Shown here: positions 48,631 through 61,164 of the stretch, piece by piece
Numbering within the stretch: the stretch's first letter is position 1
Layout of the letters: the number at the start of each line of letters is the position of its first letter
From: Gnetum montanum
Lineage: Eukaryota; Streptophyta; Gnetopsida; Gnetales; Gnetaceae
DNA length: 64,000 bases
Assembly (NCBI GenBank): GCA_015680685.1
Contig: MNCI01027040.1
Span: 4,031-68,030, forward strand
Direction: 5' to 3'
Notes under the pieces: model-generated
Told to the model about the DNA's origin: nothing
The model's input: the letters and a program-made list of their open reading frames with translations, nothing else
Databases searched by the model: none
Program-made: the position numbers and the translations under genes

Positions 48631-50640
48631 AGGAAAATATTACAATGCATCACATATGGTTTTACGGAGTTTATTCATTTGGATCATTTTATAAGTTTAA
48701 AAATAAGCAACCATGAATAATGCTTACATATTTTTGTTTGGATGTCTAATGACTAGTAGAATGAGCCTTTTACAAAGCAAACATATGATTAGTTTTATTC
48801 TACATTTATGCTATTTTTATGCATCAATTTGATCAATTATAGTTATAGACTAATGTACCTTACTTTTATAGATTATTAATTCTTGTGATAAATAACACGA
48901 AATAGTTAGGGTTCTGATTGAGATAATTGTTGTTAGAGATGGATTGGAATAGTTATTAGCAATATAGTAATTGCATATTGCATTGATGGTGTGATGTGAA
49001 AATGGCAAGTCTTACATGTTGCACAAGCTTAAGAACAAATATGTGTTAATTATTAAACATTGATGGTGTTAGAGGAGATACTATTATAGAGGCATCATAG
49101 GATATTGCTTAAGTAGACATTCAACAATAAACTGAATTATCATAGGAAAATTCTCTCTTTTGAAGTATGATGTGATTGGTCTAAAAATTACTCCTCAAGT
49201 AAGCTAAATATACAAATGTTCTCATGGCCTTTGCCCTTCTCTCTGAACCCATTGCAATGTTATGTTGTAGTTGTATTTAAGATGCTTTAGATGTTGTGGA
49301 AATTTTAGATTATGAGTTTAAATTAGGTTATCTTCCAAACTAATTTAAATGGAAACCAATTTGTTCTTCAGAAATTGGATGCTAATAATTGATATCATGA
49401 TTATTTAATTGTTTTGTGTTATTTATTTTGGGAGTTTTTGCAATTTTCACTTATTTTTTGTGATTAAATTGTAGGTTGCGAATCTAATTTAATGCTCATG
49501 AATGACACATGAATAACAAATTTATTTAACCAAGATTGATTCATTTAACTACATTTCTGACCTAATATTTTATTGATGTTTTTGATTTTCAAAGGGATAT
49601 GATACATGAGTTGGTCATAGATGAGGTGACTTAGTAGGAGAACACTAAAGGATAATTACCTAGAGCCACAGTGCTCATCCCACTAGGTAGGATCTTGGGA
49701 GGGTTGGTAGATGAGCAAAAGCCTAATATTTTTGAGAGTATTAACATCACAACATTGAAATCTTCACTAGTTCATCATTTTGATGTCATTGATGTAGAAG
49801 AAAAAACAAATTGAATACATTGTCTTTTTGGTATATTTTATGTTATTCAACTTCAAGCATGTGTGATTTTCTCACTCACTTTTAATTGCATAAATGTGTT
49901 ATGAAGTGTATTAATGAATTAGAATCTAAATTTTTTCCTTTATGTATACCCTCTTAGATGTAGTAAGTTAGGAACAATTATGAGAACTAATTCATGAAAA
50001 TTTTTATGATTAATAAGAACAAAGAAAAGATATAAAAATTCACAATGGAATCTAACTTGAATATGAGTTTAAGAGCTTGTATAAGAAAATTGAAATTGAA
50101 ATAGTTGAAATTAGTTATCTACAAAACTTTTGATAATAGAACTAACATGCCAAAATTTATAATATGCCTATAGAAGTCTTTTTTATGTCTTTTAGCAATA
50201 TGGAAAATTCACTTGAAGGAAATCAATGAGGAGAAGAAAGACTTTCATATCATTATTTATAATTATTTTTTATTTTAGAAGCTTCTACTTTTGGCTTTGT
50301 TGTTGCTTGAACTTTAAATTTTTCCTATATTTTGGACCTTACTACCTTCAAACAAATGATTAAATGGAGAATGCCAAACAAATTATCTTTGAATATTAAC
50401 AAAAGACCAATTGAGCTAAACATAAGGATTCAACTTGAAAATTCCAAGATGTTCTATGGACTTATAGAATTACATATAAACCATCTTTAGTGGATCAATG
50501 GGTTTATGAAAAAAAATGCTTCTTATGGATGGAATTTAAGCATAATTTTCTTAAAGAATAGTTCTAATTGATGAAATAGATGAAATGAGACTGTAGACAC
50601 AAAAAAATGCTCTCACTTGTTTCTTGTTGCCTTAATTTTT
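48631..50640. other. AT-rich segment specific to copy B
   Basis: It occupies the place of 7.61-9.18 kb in copy A but shows no match to it. No gene, RNA or transposon landmark recognised. A TTAGGGTT/GTTAGAG-rich stretch near 48906 is not repeated enough to be telomeric. Confidence 0.4.
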
Positions 50641-52560
50641 TACATTGTAAATATTTTAGCCATTTCTATCTATTATAACTAGTCCTTTCAGCTGCATTAA
50701 TTTTCTTAGCTATAGATTTATATCATCATTATTTAAGTTATTTGATATATTTATTAGTTAAGGAATAACCCTTGTAGTTCTTGACAGGTTGAATTAATAG
50801 TTAGTTGTCTTTAAACTATTTGATGAACATCCATGTACACAGTTCCATCATGGGTATGTTTGGTCAAGAGATTTATCATGAAGAAGAGTCGTGGATAAGT
50901 GATCTTGGATTTCCTCATGGGTGTGTGTGGTCAAGTGACTTATTGTAAAGAAGAGTAGTGGGCAAGTGATCTCGGATTTCCTCAATGTTTTCCACTCTAT
51001 AAATCACATAATAAGGAAGTAAAATTAAACTTTATTACATGATAACCATCCCTTTATTTTCATGGATTAAGGATCTTGGACCTCATTGCCTCTTGGTTTC
51101 TCTTTTGTGCAAGGACATTTTCTTACCTTGAACTTTAGTTCATCCTATTTGAAGATTATGTCTTAACAAGTTGAGCCTATTCAAATTATCACATTCTATA
51201 CATTTTATCTATACCTTTGTTTAAATTATTTGTTATGCTTATGAGTTAAAGAATAATCCTTGTAGTTGATGATGGGTTGGAATAGTAGTCAAATGTCTAT
51301 AAAAACTTTGAGGCGCATCCCACTATATAACTTCATCATGGGTGTGTGTGGTTGAGATCCCTACCATGAAGAAGAAGATTAGTGAAAATTGATCTTAGAT
51401 TTTCTTAGTGTTTGCTACTACTTACATCATTCAAAGAGGAAGTAGAATTGAACTACATTACATGATGACCTTTCCTTGATTCTAATGGATTAAGGATCCT
51501 TAACCTCATTGTCTTTTGGCTTCTCTTATACGTAAGGGAATTTCCTTACCTTGATATGTTATTAAGTGGTTCATTTATAGAGTTAATTATTATATTTGAT
51601 GACCATTTCTTGACATGTTAAGTTTGTTTAAAATTTGACATTATGTGTATTTTAGTCATTTTCTATCTATAGTAACTAATCCTTTGAGTCACATTCCCTT
51701 TATTAGCAACAAATCAATATCCTTGTTTAAATTATTTGATATTTTTATAAATTAAGGAATAATCTTTACACTTGGTGAAGTGTTGAAATAGTAATCAAAT
51801 ATCTTTGAAAGATTCAATGATCATCTAATTAAAAAATTCCATCATGGGTGTGTGTGGTTGAGATCCCTACCATGAAGAAGACAAATAATGGACAAGTAAT
51901 CAGTGTTTGCTACTCCTTATGTTATTCAATGGGGAAGTAGAATTATATTCCATTTCATGATATCCATCACATGATTCTCATAGATTAAGGATCCTTAATC
52001 TCATTGTGTTTTTGTTTCTCTTCCATGCAAGTGCATTTCCTTATCTTAGTAAATTGTTAAGTGGTTCACTTATGAAGTTCACTCTTTTATGTTTGATGAA
52101 TGTGTCTTAACAATTTGAGGTAGTTCAAATTTTAACATTGTATATATTTTAGTCATTGTCTACATATAATAACTAGTCCTTTTAGTTACATTAATGTTAT
52201 CAACTATAGTTCTATACATTCATTTTTTAAATTATTTGATATGTTTATGAATTAAGGAATAACCTTTGCACTTGGCAATGGGTTGGAATAGTAGTCAAAT
52301 TTCTTTGAAAGATTCAATAATCACCCATTAGACAAAACTATCATGGGTGTGTGTGGTTGAGATACCTACCATGAAGAAGAGGAATAGTGAACAAGTGATT
52401 TTGAATTTCCTCAATGTTTGCTACTCCTTACATCCTTCAAAGAGATAGTAGAATTGAACTACATTGCATGATGGCCATCACTTGATTCTCTTGGTTCAAG
52501 TAGCCTTGATCTCATTACCTTTGGTTTCACTTCCGTATAAGGACATTTCCTTACCATGGT
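50640..52560. repeat. ~500-bp tandem repeat, about 3.8 units
   Basis: The word ATGGGTGTGTGTGGT (or close) recurs at 50850, 50916, 51338, 51844 and 52343. Each is followed by a form of GAGATCCCTACCATGAAGAAGA and, ~150 bp later, GATTAAGGATC..GACCTCATTG and AAGGACATTTCCTTACC. Unit length is about 490-506 bp. The 66-bp spacing between the first two marks a local duplication within unit 1. The last unit runs into copy B right block at 52548. No unit has a long open frame. Confidence 0.82.
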
Positions 52561-55030
52561 GACTTGTTACATGATTTACTTATAATGAACAATCCTCATT
52601 GATCAAATAATGAATTTTGTGATGAATTTGTAAATTTTTCTAATTATATCATTCCTTATATTTAGTATTATTATCATGGCTTAACTTTTTTCCTATGCTA
52701 GCTTTTTCATCTTTTTGGTATCATTAGAAGGAAGTATATTAAGAGAATCTTGATGTCCTTAATGATATAGGCATTGTCAAGGTTCTTAAATTTTGTTCTA
52801 TGATTGGACCAATAAATTTAGAGTTCTTAGTTCTTGCATCTATGATGTTGAGTTAATTTGAAGAGTTGAATGATCTTAAGGATCATATGGATGAGATTAG
52901 GATTGGTAATATGGCCATCATGTCAAGGTTGGACAAAGATATTACAATTAAATATAGCATATACCATTTGGACATAGGAAATGACATTAACAATTAAATG
53001 TATCAATTATATGAACTAATAAACTTCAATAGTTTAACTCACACTAACCATTAAAGAAAAACATTAAGAACTTAACATGTCAGCTATGGATTAGAAGAAG
53101 ATGAGAATGGATAAGAGCCTTCATACCATGGAGAGGGAGGAGAGTAGAGAATAGCTTCTAACTAATAAAATTCAATAATTTAACACACATTAATCATTAA
53201 AAAATGAAACCTATAGAATTTAACATGTTAAATATGGATTAGATGGATGAGGATGAGAGTGGACAAGAGCCTTCATAATATGGGGATAGAGAAGAGGAGA
53301 GAATAGCTTCTAATACAGGCATTCAAAGTATCACATATCTTTTATTGTTGGTTGACTTATAATACACATTGAAGTTAAGGCCTATTCTTTCTCCTTTAGT
53401 CTTGAACACAATCCTCTTTTTATTATATTTTGAGATTTGGTATAGCTTCATTAATAAGTAATACTTAAAATATTCTTTATGTTTATTTAATTTTAGAATT
53501 AAAATATGTTGGGCATTAGAAGAGTTTTTTTAGGATGTGGTGTTAGGCTTACTTTGTAAATTAGAAGCTATCATCTAAAATGATGTTATAATGAACAAGA
53601 TATTGATTTCATGTGATTTTGAAAACTGTATTTTAATTATAGATTCCCATTTATATAGTTGATATAGGACCTAAAATTCTATGAGAGGTTTTATTAGGTT
53701 AACAAAATTAAATTAGGTCCTCATCTAGGTTTGAACAACTTCATGATTATCACTGTCATGGTTTTTGTCTTTTTATAAATATCCATAATAATAGACACTT
53801 TGTGTATTTGCTTGATTGGTAACAAAATGACAACTTTTAGCGATAACAGGTATATGTTCCAATATTTTACTTAATTTTTTATTGAAAATAATGATCTCTA
53901 GATTATTTTACTTGGAAGATTTAGACTTGCATATAATATAAATCAAAGGCTAAAAAAGTGAACTGTTTCTATTTTATGAGGTGTTGACTTTGATGCATTT
54001 TCTTCACAGAAATTTTTCTATGTGCTCTATTACTATTTATCCTTTTTTAAATTCTAGATCTCCTAGATGGTTAATAGGTAACTATATCTTAATGTTGAAA
54101 TAAAAAGCAATTTTTATGGTTGGATTAAAAGCTTCAAATAACTTACAAAGGTACCTTTCCATTGTTTCTAGGACAAAGAGTTTGAAATATCACATGAAGC
54201 AACTGAGATAAGGGTGGTTAGACTTTAAGAATTAAAAAAAGATATATTATTCCAATAGAAACTACTATAATTAGTATTCATTGCTACAATTGATGCATTT
54301 GGCAACTCATTGAAGTATTTTATAAATATAATGTAGGTAATGTTATAGGTGTTTTGATGGATTTTCAACTACTAGTTAGAATCAATCTATAAAAAGAAGT
54401 ATTGAGTATAGATAAATAAATGTTTTCTATAAATACTTGGCTTTGACCAATTGACCATCTATTTTATGTAGGCTTTACATTAGATCATTTTAGATAAAAT
54501 GCTCTTGAAGTGATTTATTTTATATGTTAAAATGCTAGTAAGCTTATTTTTTAGAATATATATCCTTAGTATATAGGTTGTATTTTTCTAAAGAGGATAT
54601 TTAAAAGAATTGGAAATCTTTTAAAGGTTAGTAAATGAACATTATGAAAAGAATTTAAGTTCAATGTTTTATATATTGGTAGTTTTCTTTGTTCAAGCTA
54701 ATCCATAAATAGCTTACTCATCAATTGTAAACATTTAAGTATGCTTAGCTACATGATGCATTCTCATACTTTGGCTCAAATTATTATACATGATATCATA
54801 TCTAGTGTTCAAATAGCACATCTATCAAAATTATTAAATAAAACCTAACCCCAAAGAATAGAGGATAATGCTTTATTGGTGATAATGAATCTTAGATTCA
54901 ACTGCTAAAAGAACATATTTGTTGAATAGATGAATAGGATTTTGGAGCATGATAATAGTGATTTCTAGATGTGTCCTCTATATTATTTATTTATTTTGAT
55001 TTTTATGGAGTTTTGATAGGAATTTGCTAT
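52548..55030. repeat. Large direct duplication, copy B, right block (left of element 3)
   Basis: Partner of 9181-11660. It ends at the element 3 insertion (GCTAT, then TGATGAG) and continues at 62030. Confidence 0.78.
55026..55030. repeat. Target site duplication of element 3, left (GCTAT)
   Basis: GCTAT precedes the LTR; ACTAT follows the right LTR at 62030-62034, four of five matching. Copy A (about 11665-11690) shows the uninterrupted site. Confidence 0.7.
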
Positions 55031-55801
55031 TGATGAGTGGTGAGGTATCCCTACACTCAACCATACGAATACGAGCGTAGCATGCATGATCTGGTCAAAC
55101 TCCATAGACTAAGTGCCTACACGCCTCATGCAACACTTAAGGTTAACCATTCGTTATCTTCCCAGACTTACTTATAGTTGTCATGGTGTATGGTTAAGTC
55201 TAAGGTATATGATTTTTATATCTTTTTCTAGTTTTATCTCCTATGCTATTGAGGTAAAGGGTTGAAGAGATTAACTAACTCTAACTAATGAACTAAGTCT
55301 AAATTAATTTAGCGTCAGCATCCATTCCCACTTACCGTACACACCCTGAACTAATGCAACCGTGGCTACCAAACGCTAATCGTTGCTGGGATCACCACAT
55401 GTAACGCACATGCTCAAAGTGGTCATAGTGAGGCACTTAACTACGAGAGAAGGGTTGAGAAGGAAAGTAGTAAATAACAGATAATAAATAACAATAAAGA
55501 AAATTCTAATTAGCCTATTCCATGCACTACAAAGTTTATCCAAAAAGCTCATCTTTATTGCCGTACACAAACTTGTGTTCAGGTACAATGTCTACTCAAA
55601 TAAAGATCCATTAACTTTAGGACTCCTACTGCAGGCACATGGAAAATATTCTATCTATGGATTGATCAATCTACCAGAGTTTTCCTACTATCTAGCCAAG
55701 GATTATGAAACAAGGGAGATCCGCCTCTTATTTATAGATATGATGATACACCGCAATATCACGTATGCGATATCGTAGCCTGTGCGAATCGCGTCTCATC
55801 A
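55031..55801 (-). repeat. 3' LTR of element 3
   Basis: It begins TGATGAGTGGTGAGGTATC and ends CGTCTCATCA. TATA in reverse complement is at 55729-55737. Its U3 repeat cluster (55745-55785) is shorter than in the right LTR, which accounts for most of the 93-bp length difference. TACCCCCATG (polypurine tract on the minus strand) follows at 55802. Confidence 0.9.
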
Positions 55802-57239
55802 TACCCCCATGAATGAATGAAAACTCGTCCTCAAGTTCCTTACAAAATATTGGGAAGGTATGGGATTATTAAGGGGAATGGAACTAATGGGATGACATGT
55901 GAATGAATCATCATTACAAGACTTGAGAAAACTGGTGTTCATGACAACAAGGGGGAACACCTTATTACATTGACATCAGGCCTTACTTGATAGCTAAGAA
56001 AGAGAGAGAGAGAGAAAGAAGTGTTGCTGCTACCAATGCCAGGATTGCACCTTTCATTGTCCATCAGTAAGCTCATCATCGATTTTGCTCCTTGCATAGC
56101 TGCTTCATTCCATGTGTTCCTTCCAGATCCAATCCGTTGTTGCATGATCACCATCTGCACACACAACACAATCTTTGTATTAGCAAGGGTAAATGAATTT
56201 TAAATGCAGTTGATACCTTTATTTCATGAAAGGTCCATTGGCTAGGTTGTGGTATGGTTGATACGGATCCGGAGATATATTAATGATGACTACCGAAGGT
56301 GTAGGGATTAGGAAAAAACAAAAAAAATTTGGGCTAGGAGAAAATCAAAAAAATCGGTCCTCGTACCCTCATGACTAATCGCGAACCTCCGGTAGCATTA
56401 GAATGGAGAAAGAAAAGGAATAAGAAAGATAGATAAAAAGGAACAACTATAGCATTGATGAAATGGATGTCAAGATGGTAATGAACAAAATAAAATTAAT
56501 TGTAAAAATGTTAGGAAAAAGAATTTAACTGGTGCACCAAATAGGAATGTTAGTGGATCCTCCCCAAAGCAAGCTCATGCCCTTAATACCCTGACAAACC
56601 CACATTCAAAGAGTCCGTAGGCTCTGGGAATGTCATTTGAAACAAGAGTTAAAGTCTTAATCGCAAGAATTTACCAAAAAGAAAACAATGCATCAACCGA
56701 TATATATACACTAATGATATAACCGGCAATGAGGTGAATAATGGAGAGAAGGGTGAAGAGAAGAGAATGGAATGGAATCCCAAGAACAAGATGGTGTACA
56801 GTCCCTTGTGTATTTCATGATTAATGTGACTTAGTAAATCCCATTCCAAATCTGGCTTCAAACAAACCACTTCCAGTGACTTCGCATTAATGCATTTTGG
56901 CCAAACCATCCCCTTGAAGTAACAAGAACATCTTCTCCAATAGTCACCACCATTCCGATGAAACAAAGGAGAGAGTGGGAAGTAAGAAGGGCCTTAGTTA
57001 GAGGGAACATTTTTAGTTCCATAACTAGTGCTTATAGCCCAAATGATTATTTTGTCTAAGGGGTGTGCTTTGAATTCTCACTTTTGGCCTTTTTTTTTGT
57101 TTTTGTGTTTTTTGTTTTTATGCATGAGAACCACACCATGCAAAGAATTTTTTATTTTTATTTCTTAGCTTCCCGAGAATTGGGTAACATCAAAACAGCA
57201 AGAAAACTCAAGAAGAGAGCATCCAAGCACCCAAGAGAA
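55802..57239 (-). other. Element 3: 3' non-coding region (left part)
   Basis: Non-coding, with an AG microsatellite at 56000-56020, a segment matching 2580-2660 at 56281-56400, and one hairpin unit at 57060-57145. It matches the plus-strand fragment at 1755-3148 in inverted orientation. Open frames here (55939-56169, 56649-56966) are not conserved. Confidence 0.75.
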
Positions 57240-57553
57240 NNNNNNNNNNNNNNNNNNNNNNNNNNNNNNNNNNNNNNNNNNNNNNNNNNNNNNNNNNNNN
57301 NNNNNNNNNNNNNNNNNNNNNNNNNNNNNNNNNNNNNNNNNNNNNNNNNNNNNNNNNNNNNNNNNNNNNNNNNNNNNNNNNNNNNNNNNNNNNNNNNNNN
57401 NNNNNNNNNNNNNNNNNNNNNNNNNNNNNNNNNNNNNNNNNNNNNNNNNNNNNNNNNNNNNNNNNNNNNNNNNNNNNNNNNNNNNNNNNNNNNNNNNNNN
57501 NNNNNNNNNNNNNNNNNNNNNNNNNNNNNNNNNNNNNNNNNNNNNNNNNNNNN
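57240..57553. other. Assembly gap (314 N)
   Basis: A run of N only. Its right edge is the GTAAAACAAAAA-type tandem repeat, which is likely why assembly failed. Confidence 0.95.
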
Positions 57554-57670
57554 AAAAATGTGTAAGACAAAAATATGTAAAACAAAAACGTGTAAAACAA
57601 AAACATGTAGAACAAAAAATGTGTAAAACAAAAATGTGTAAAAAAAATGTTGTAAAATAAAAATTAAAAA
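57554..57670. repeat. TGTAAAACAAAAA(C/T) tandem repeat
   Basis: About seven near-perfect 14-18 bp units such as CGTGTAAAACAAAAA follow each other directly after the gap. The array is more regular than in elements 1 and 2. Confidence 0.85.
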
Positions 57671-57739
57671 TAACTAAGGGTCTCATATGATTAGCATAGG
57701 TGGCCATCTTCCCCATGACTGAATGGAAATGGAGAGATT

Positions 57740-57960
57740 AAAAATAATGAATACCTATTTGAGTTTCTTAAAAGTGCCCAACTTCTCGATGTTCTTAGAT
57801 TAAGGGGTGGAAGTTGGCGACGCTCATATTCTAATGTGTCTATGCCTTCGTTGTTGGCATGGTTTGTTTCCTCAGTTTGTTTCATGCATATTTAGTTGCT
57901 CCTTTGAGTAGCTGTCAACCATGGGGTTTCTACTACTTGTTGTGTGGTTGCTATATACAG
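57740..57960 (-). other. Element 3: junction segment replacing RT-RH-IN
   Basis: To the left of this stretch element 3 matches the region 3' of integrase in elements 1 and 2 (word GGCCATCT.CCCCATGACT at about 57701; 25191 and 38490). To its right it matches the protease end. The ~200 bp between have no match in elements 1 or 2 and include an open frame (57691-57885, minus) without known motif. It marks the pol deletion with filler sequence. Confidence 0.65.
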
Positions 57961-58700
57961 GCATCTTTATTTCAAAGTTTCAAGGGCACACCTATTGCAT
58001 GGAGGCATTTCCTCCATGTCATCACCTGATGAATCACTGTATGTGATGCATGGAACTCTTCTCTTCTCAATCTTTCCATAAATGTTTATCTTAGAGATTT
58101 CCAAAAAAAGATCACGGATCCTAAGGCATCCATCTACTATGCTTAGCCATGCCCTTCCCATTATAATCGGGAAGTCCCCTTTGTTGTTGTTCACTTCAAT
58201 CACCTAGCAATCAGCTGGGTAGGACCAACCACACATAATAGTAACAATGTCCTCCGCCAATCCCAAGGAAATGATGATGGACTGGTCTTCTAGCTCTAGT
58301 TGAATGTTACTCTTCTTAAGTTGGGACAGGTTCTAGGCTTGATACATCTCTCATGAAATTAAGTTAACTCTGGAACCTGAGTCAAGAAGAGCCCTATGTG
58401 GTTCATTTCTGGTGACTTGGAGGTAGATTAAGGGACTCCCAGGGTCAGTTAGTTTTCTAGGAAGGTAGCCTACCTTGATCCAGTTGGTTACGGTATGCAT
58501 TAACATAACTGTCTGCGTGAAGCTTTGTTGTTGAATAGAAGGGTGATCCAAAGTGTTAGATGGTGGAGGAGTGTACATGGGCTCAACTGCTTGTTGTTGC
58601 GAGAGTTTGTCTAGGCTTTTGATTTTGAAGAAGGGTCTTCTCTTTTTACAGTTTTCAAAACCAGCAGTAGGTTGAATATTTACAGCTCTCACAGCGTGAC
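57960..58700 (-). pseudogene. Element 3 aspartic protease (nearly open, DSG kept)
   Basis: Aspartic protease for Gag maturation. The open frame 58351-58692 ends with RNEPHRALLDSGSRVNLIS; the D-S-G triplet is at 58375-58383 with A-L-L before it, as in active enzymes. A second open frame, 57967-58203, has NKGDFPIIMGRAWLSIV, the distal IMGR motif. One or more stops lie between them, including a TAG near 58205. N-terminal to DSG are the IKVGYLPRKL and LIYLQV segments. Best preserved of the three copies, but still broken. Confidence 0.8.
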
Positions 58701-61023
58701 ATTGCTACGGTTGAGTAGGAAGTTCTCCTTGCATTGTTGGAGCAGGAGGTGTTATGGGAACTATTGGTGAAAGAGGTACAGATGGATTAGGAGGATTGTA
58801 TGGGTATGGAGTATCTCCCGAAGGAGAAGGAGTCCTAAAGTACTCCCGAACTTGGTAGTGATGAGGGGGATTTGTGTGACCCATAGAGTCACTTAGAGAA
58901 ATCGGCTGCTGCACATAATAACCATATGGGTCTGGCTGCCGGTAAGGGTACTGTTGTTTTGGCGATGGCATTCCCCATGACTGTGGGTATTGCCACTATT
59001 GATGTTGTTCGATGGGTTGTGGTGGAGTTCCACTTGTATAGTACGTTAGTGGTTGGTGGAACTACCTTCGGTTACCTTGAGGATAAGGTAACCTTTGAGT
59101 TGTTTGCCGTTGGTTAAGTCTCAAATTAAGTGCATACAGCCTAGACTCTTATAGATGTGAGATGATTGGACAACATCCCTTACGATGGTCATAGTGGCAG
59201 ATCTGACATCCACCGTCATCATCTATGTTTGATTCCACAACCACATCGGAGTTAGTAAATTTTCCCTTATCCTTGTTATGTGCAAGGCCTAAATCTCTCT
59301 ACTTTGTCTTACCTTTGTCACTACTTCATTCCTCCTTAGACTCTTCTATAATTTTTAAGACAGTTTCAATTTTAGAGTCTAAGGAACTCCATATGTCATC
59401 TACCTTAGCCACTATTTCTATTGTTAACTTCTGAATTGGCAAGGTTTTTCTATTCACCAACTCTTCGAGTGGTGACTCATCCTCTTCATTGCAAAATTTC
59501 ACTTCCTTCTTTCGAAGAGAGGAAACATGGTTGTATTCTTCTGCACTTTCCCTTTTTCGTAGCTCACCTTCTTCTTTTGCTACCTGCTCCAACAAGCAAT
59601 GTACCTCATGGGATCTAAGTTCTAATAATTTCCCTTGGGCATAAGTCCCAAGGGTTCTCCTAGTCTCATACCTTAGCCCATCTATGATGTGTTAGAGTTG
59701 ATCCTGCTATGCATAACCATAGCCTAGGCAATGATGTAACAATTTGTAGTAATGGCCCATGGTAGCATCCAAGGGTTCATGATTTCCTTGCTTCCATCTT
59801 TGGATCCACTTATGCAAATTGAACACTCTGGAGTATGTTTGATACTTATCGTTGAACAACTCTAACATTGTACTCCACCGCCTAATGGTTTCCAGTTCTA
59901 AGGACTGGTACTAGCTCTCTACTTCCTTGGTGAGCCTCCTGGGAAACAACTTAAGTTTCTGCCACTTTTTTTCTATATTTTGCAAGGCACAAGCATCATG
60001 GAATGCCTGTAAATGATGTTGTGGATCCACATTATATCCCCCTTCAAATCGTGGGATGCTATTCATGTCTAAGCGCTTGATCCGACTATCTTTTAAATGC
60101 CTTGTTGGGATTCTTACTACCTTCGTTATGTCAAGCATACTTTGGGTTACGAGTAAGGTTTCATCATGATCATCTTCTTCATGATTCCTATGATGTCTGC
60201 GTTGTTCCCTATTTTTCCTTCGTTCATGCCGTTTTCCTCTCTCTTGACTCTCTTGTCAAGGTCTCTCATTTTTCTTACTTTTATCCTCTCCCTTATGCTC
60301 TTCATGATTGCGCCCAGAGGTGGAGGGAGAGGGTGAGTGATGTGAAGAAGGGGAAGAAGAAGGAGAACCATCGCCATGACGATGCTTCTTTCCTTCTCTT
60401 CTATGGCTTCAGCCTCGATCATGGTGATGATCTGTGTGCCTATCCTTGTCTTTTGTTGTTGTTCCCTCTGTGAATAGTTGGTGTTCACGAGAATAAAAAC
60501 TAGGGTTATGTATCATTGAGCGTAATTTCTGATACCCCACCTCCTCACTATCATTAGGAGGGGGAACATCCTTTGATAGTGAACCAATTATAAGTGGTTC
60601 ACCATCTCTTATCTCGCTAAGGACGTGTGGGACCTCTTTTTCCTTCAACAGTGTATGTTGGCTCTCCTTCCTTGAGTCCCTCATATGTTGTAAATTTGTG
60701 GGATGATAATCCCTTATGTCAAAATCTTTCATAACATATTTAGCATAGAGCTGAGTCATGCCAATTTGTGCTAAGGCACGAAGGAGCATGTTGGAGACTA
60801 ATCGATCTGGAGGTAACACTATGTTACCAAACAAATCTCTCCAGTGCATTTGTTCATCTTGATGGAGAATAAAAGTATAATCAGGTACATACTCATCAAA
60901 ATGAGTATATGTCACCCTATATTGTTGAGGAACCGGCTAATTGAGGTTATGTGTTTTTGATTGTCAACTATTCTTTGTATGATCCTTAGGTGATGTGCTC
61001 TTGTGAGAAGAAGAAGAAGACAT
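58700..61023 (-). pseudogene. Element 3 gag (broken, large open pieces)
   Basis: The ATG at 61021-61023 (minus) begins MSSSSSHKS; two stops follow within 40 codons. Then 60409-60915 is open for 168 codons (HQDEQMHWRDLFGNIVL; ALAQIGMTQLYAKYVMKDFD). 59911-60138 holds MNSIPRFEGGYNVDPQHHL and HDACALQNI, the typical plant Ty3 gag capsid wording. 59326-59595 is Glu/Lys-rich and probably coiled coil. The zinc knuckle CQICHYDHRKGCCP is at 59169-59210, and a Pro/Tyr-rich linker at 58705-58971 leads into protease. Frameshifts separate these pieces. The plus-strand frame at 60102-60473 is a shadow. Confidence 0.85.
59169..59210 (-). other. Gag zinc knuckle, intact variant (CX2CX3HX4C)
   Basis: C-Q-I-C-H-Y-D-H-R-K-G-C-C-P. 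The usual retroviral knuckle is CX2CX4HX4C; here one residue is missing between the second Cys and His. Elements 1 and 2 keep the same spacing in degraded form, so it is ancestral to the group, not a sequencing slip. Confidence 0.75.
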
Positions 61024-61146
61024 GATGTCTTGTAGGTGTGCTAATTTTACCATTATATAATTTTTATTTGATTAACCCTAAGGTTCGTTAAAGCTCCCAA
61101 TGATGTGAGCAATATCCTATATTCTATTTAGCGCACAAACACTTAG

Positions 61147-61164
61147 TCCCCAGCAGTGGCACCA
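61147..61164 (-). other. Element 3 primer binding site (tRNA-Asp type)
   Basis: The minus strand reads TGGTGCCACTGCTGGGGA, one base inside the LTR. The 3' end of plant tRNA-Asp would pair with TGGCGCCGTTGCCGGGGA, which differs at four positions, three of them C-to-T or G-to-A. Athila-type elements commonly use this primer. Confidence 0.75.

Noticed and set aside
57063-57716. Long open frames through 57240-57553
   Set aside because: They are open only because the N run cannot contain stops; the remaining codons are tandem repeat.
60102-60473. 123-codon plus-strand open frame
   Set aside because: Antisense shadow of element 3 gag; the minus-strand frames carry the recognisable gag motifs.
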